The notes beneath the pieces are model-generated. The model did no database searches and had not been told where the DNA came from. It saw nothing but the letters and a program-made list of their open reading frames with translations. Shown piece after piece: positions 6,474-7,204 of a stretch of DNA of 7,204 nucleotides; the stretch's first letter is position 1, and the number at the start of each line of letters is the position of its first letter. The position numbers and the translations under genes are program-made. This DNA is from Euryarchaeota archaeon UBA602 (GTDB taxonomy: Archaea > Thermoplasmatota > Poseidoniia > Poseidoniales > Thalassarchaeaceae), in assembly GCA_002498455.1 (NCBI GenBank), contig DAHO01000081.1, positions 10,944-18,147 on the forward strand, in the 5' to 3' direction.

Positions 6474-7204
6474 ATGTGGCGTTGGTGGTATCAGCGACTC
6501 GCCAAGGCCAAAGCTTGGGGTGAGTTTGGATTCATGAACTACGGATTTATCGATGACAATCCTCCTCAGTTGGAATCCGAAGATGAATCGGATCGGTTGT
6601 TTATCCAATTGTACCATATGAACATCCGAGATGTTGAACTCGCTGGTAAACAAGTCTTGGAAGTAGGTTCGGGCAGAGGCGGAGGTGCCAGTTGGATTGC
6701 CAGAACGTATGCACCTGCACAGTTGACTGGTTTGGATTACTCTGCCGCAGCAGTAAAGCTCTGCAATCAAATGTATGGCTCGCAAGAGAATCTGAATTAT
6801 GTTGAGGGCAATGCGATGAAATTGCCTTTTGATGACGAATCCTTCGACGTCGTATACAACGTTGAATCGAGCCATTGTTACAGTGATATGGGGGCATTCA
6901 TCGATGAAGCCTATCGTGTACTGAGGCCCGGCGGATATTTTGCATGGACTGATTTTCGTGACGAGAAAACGATGAATAAAATTCGGGAAATGTTTGGTAA
7001 AACCAAGTTTGAGAAACTCAAGGATACAGACATCACTCAAGAGGTGATTCAAGCCCTAGATGAGATCAGCGAGCAAAAGAAGTCCAGAATCGAAAAGGGG
7101 ACGGGCAAAATCATCCGTCGCAGTTTTGAGACCTTTGCAGGAGTGAAAGGAACACCTGTTTACGAGGCCTTTGTCAAAGGCGATATTGGATACTACCGCT
7201 GCTT
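6474..7204 (+). CDS. Class I SAM-dependent methyltransferase, phthiotriol methyltransferase-like (3' partial)
   Basis: The frame runs off the window after 243 codons. The family is usually about 270 residues, so only a short C-terminus is missing. The N-terminal part (MWRWWYQ, then FMNYGFIDDNPP and SDRLFIQLYH) matches my recollection of mycobacterial Rv2952, which O-methylates phthiotriol and phenolphthiotriol dimycocerosates. The SAM-binding Rossmann motifs are clear: VLEVGSGRGGGAS (motif I, 61-73), an acidic strand end TGLDYS (85-90, Asp88), GNAMKLPFDDESFDVV (112-127), NVESSHCYSD (129-138) and RVLRPGGYF (148-156). The C-terminal FAGVKGTPVYEAF also fits the family. It should be a cytoplasmic small-molecule or lipid methyltransferase. 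The natural substrate here is unknown, since nothing in the window suggests a polyketide pathway. The start could instead be ATG 6438, adding 12 residues (MLRILPRRVGDR). The gene follows the redoxin closely on the same strand. Confidence 0.88.
   Translation, partial: MWRWWYQRLAKAKAWGEFGFMNYGFIDDNPPQLESEDESDRLFIQLYHMNIRDVELAGKQVLEVGSGRGGGASWIARTYAPAQLTGLDYSAAAVKLCNQMYGSQENLNYVEGNAMKLPFDDESFDVVYNVESSHCYSDMGAFIDEAYRVLRPGGYFAWTDFRDEKTMNKIREMFGKTKFEKLKDTDITQEVIQALDEISEQKKSRIEKGTGKIIRRSFETFAGVKGTPVYEAFVKGDIGYYRC

Noticed and set aside
6234..7052. 272-codon open frame on the - strand
   Set aside because: It lies antisense to the redoxin 3' end and the methyltransferase, whose motifs are unmistakable. 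Its own translation shows no family motif and odd composition.

Overview
This 7.2 kb window holds five protein-coding genes and no RNA genes, mobile elements or CRISPR arrays. Two are cut by the window edges. The organism cannot be identified with certainty. GC content is moderate, Shine-Dalgarno signals in front of the genes are weak or absent, proteins carry Pro-rich and acidic low-complexity tails, and large alpha-helical repeat proteins dominate. My inference is an uncultured marine archaeon of the Marine Group II (Poseidoniales) type. A bacterium is not excluded.

Layout: (1) positions 2-313, + strand, the C-terminal end of a protein with a long Pro/Ala-rich tail and a short acidic end. 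(2) 310-2811, - strand, an 833-residue helical protein of no recognised family, built from diverged copies of one module. Its stop codon overlaps the stop of gene 1 tail to tail in the four bases TTAG. (3) A 143-bp divergent intergenic region (2812-2954) with a perfect 16-bp palindrome, a 7-bp direct repeat on either side of it, and a weak TATA-like element. (4) 2955-5819, + strand, a 954-residue membrane-anchored TPR protein with a VEIP-rich acidic linker and an unrecognised C-terminal domain. (5) 5857-6399, + strand, a 180-residue thioredoxin-fold redoxin with a C-N-H-C-P active site (PRX_like1 type). (6) 6474 to the window end, + strand, a class I SAM-dependent methyltransferase close in motif layout to phthiotriol/phenolphthiotriol dimycocerosate methyltransferases (Mycobacterium Rv2952 type).

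Working together: the divergent pair of large helical-repeat proteins shares one control region, and both place an acidic, Val/Glu-rich linker before a C-terminal domain. They are the best candidates for a cooperating, undescribed scaffold-like system, but this is inference. The redoxin and methyltransferase follow the TPR gene on the same strand with short gaps (37 and 74 bp), so cotranscription is possible. No direct pathway link between them can be read from the sequence.
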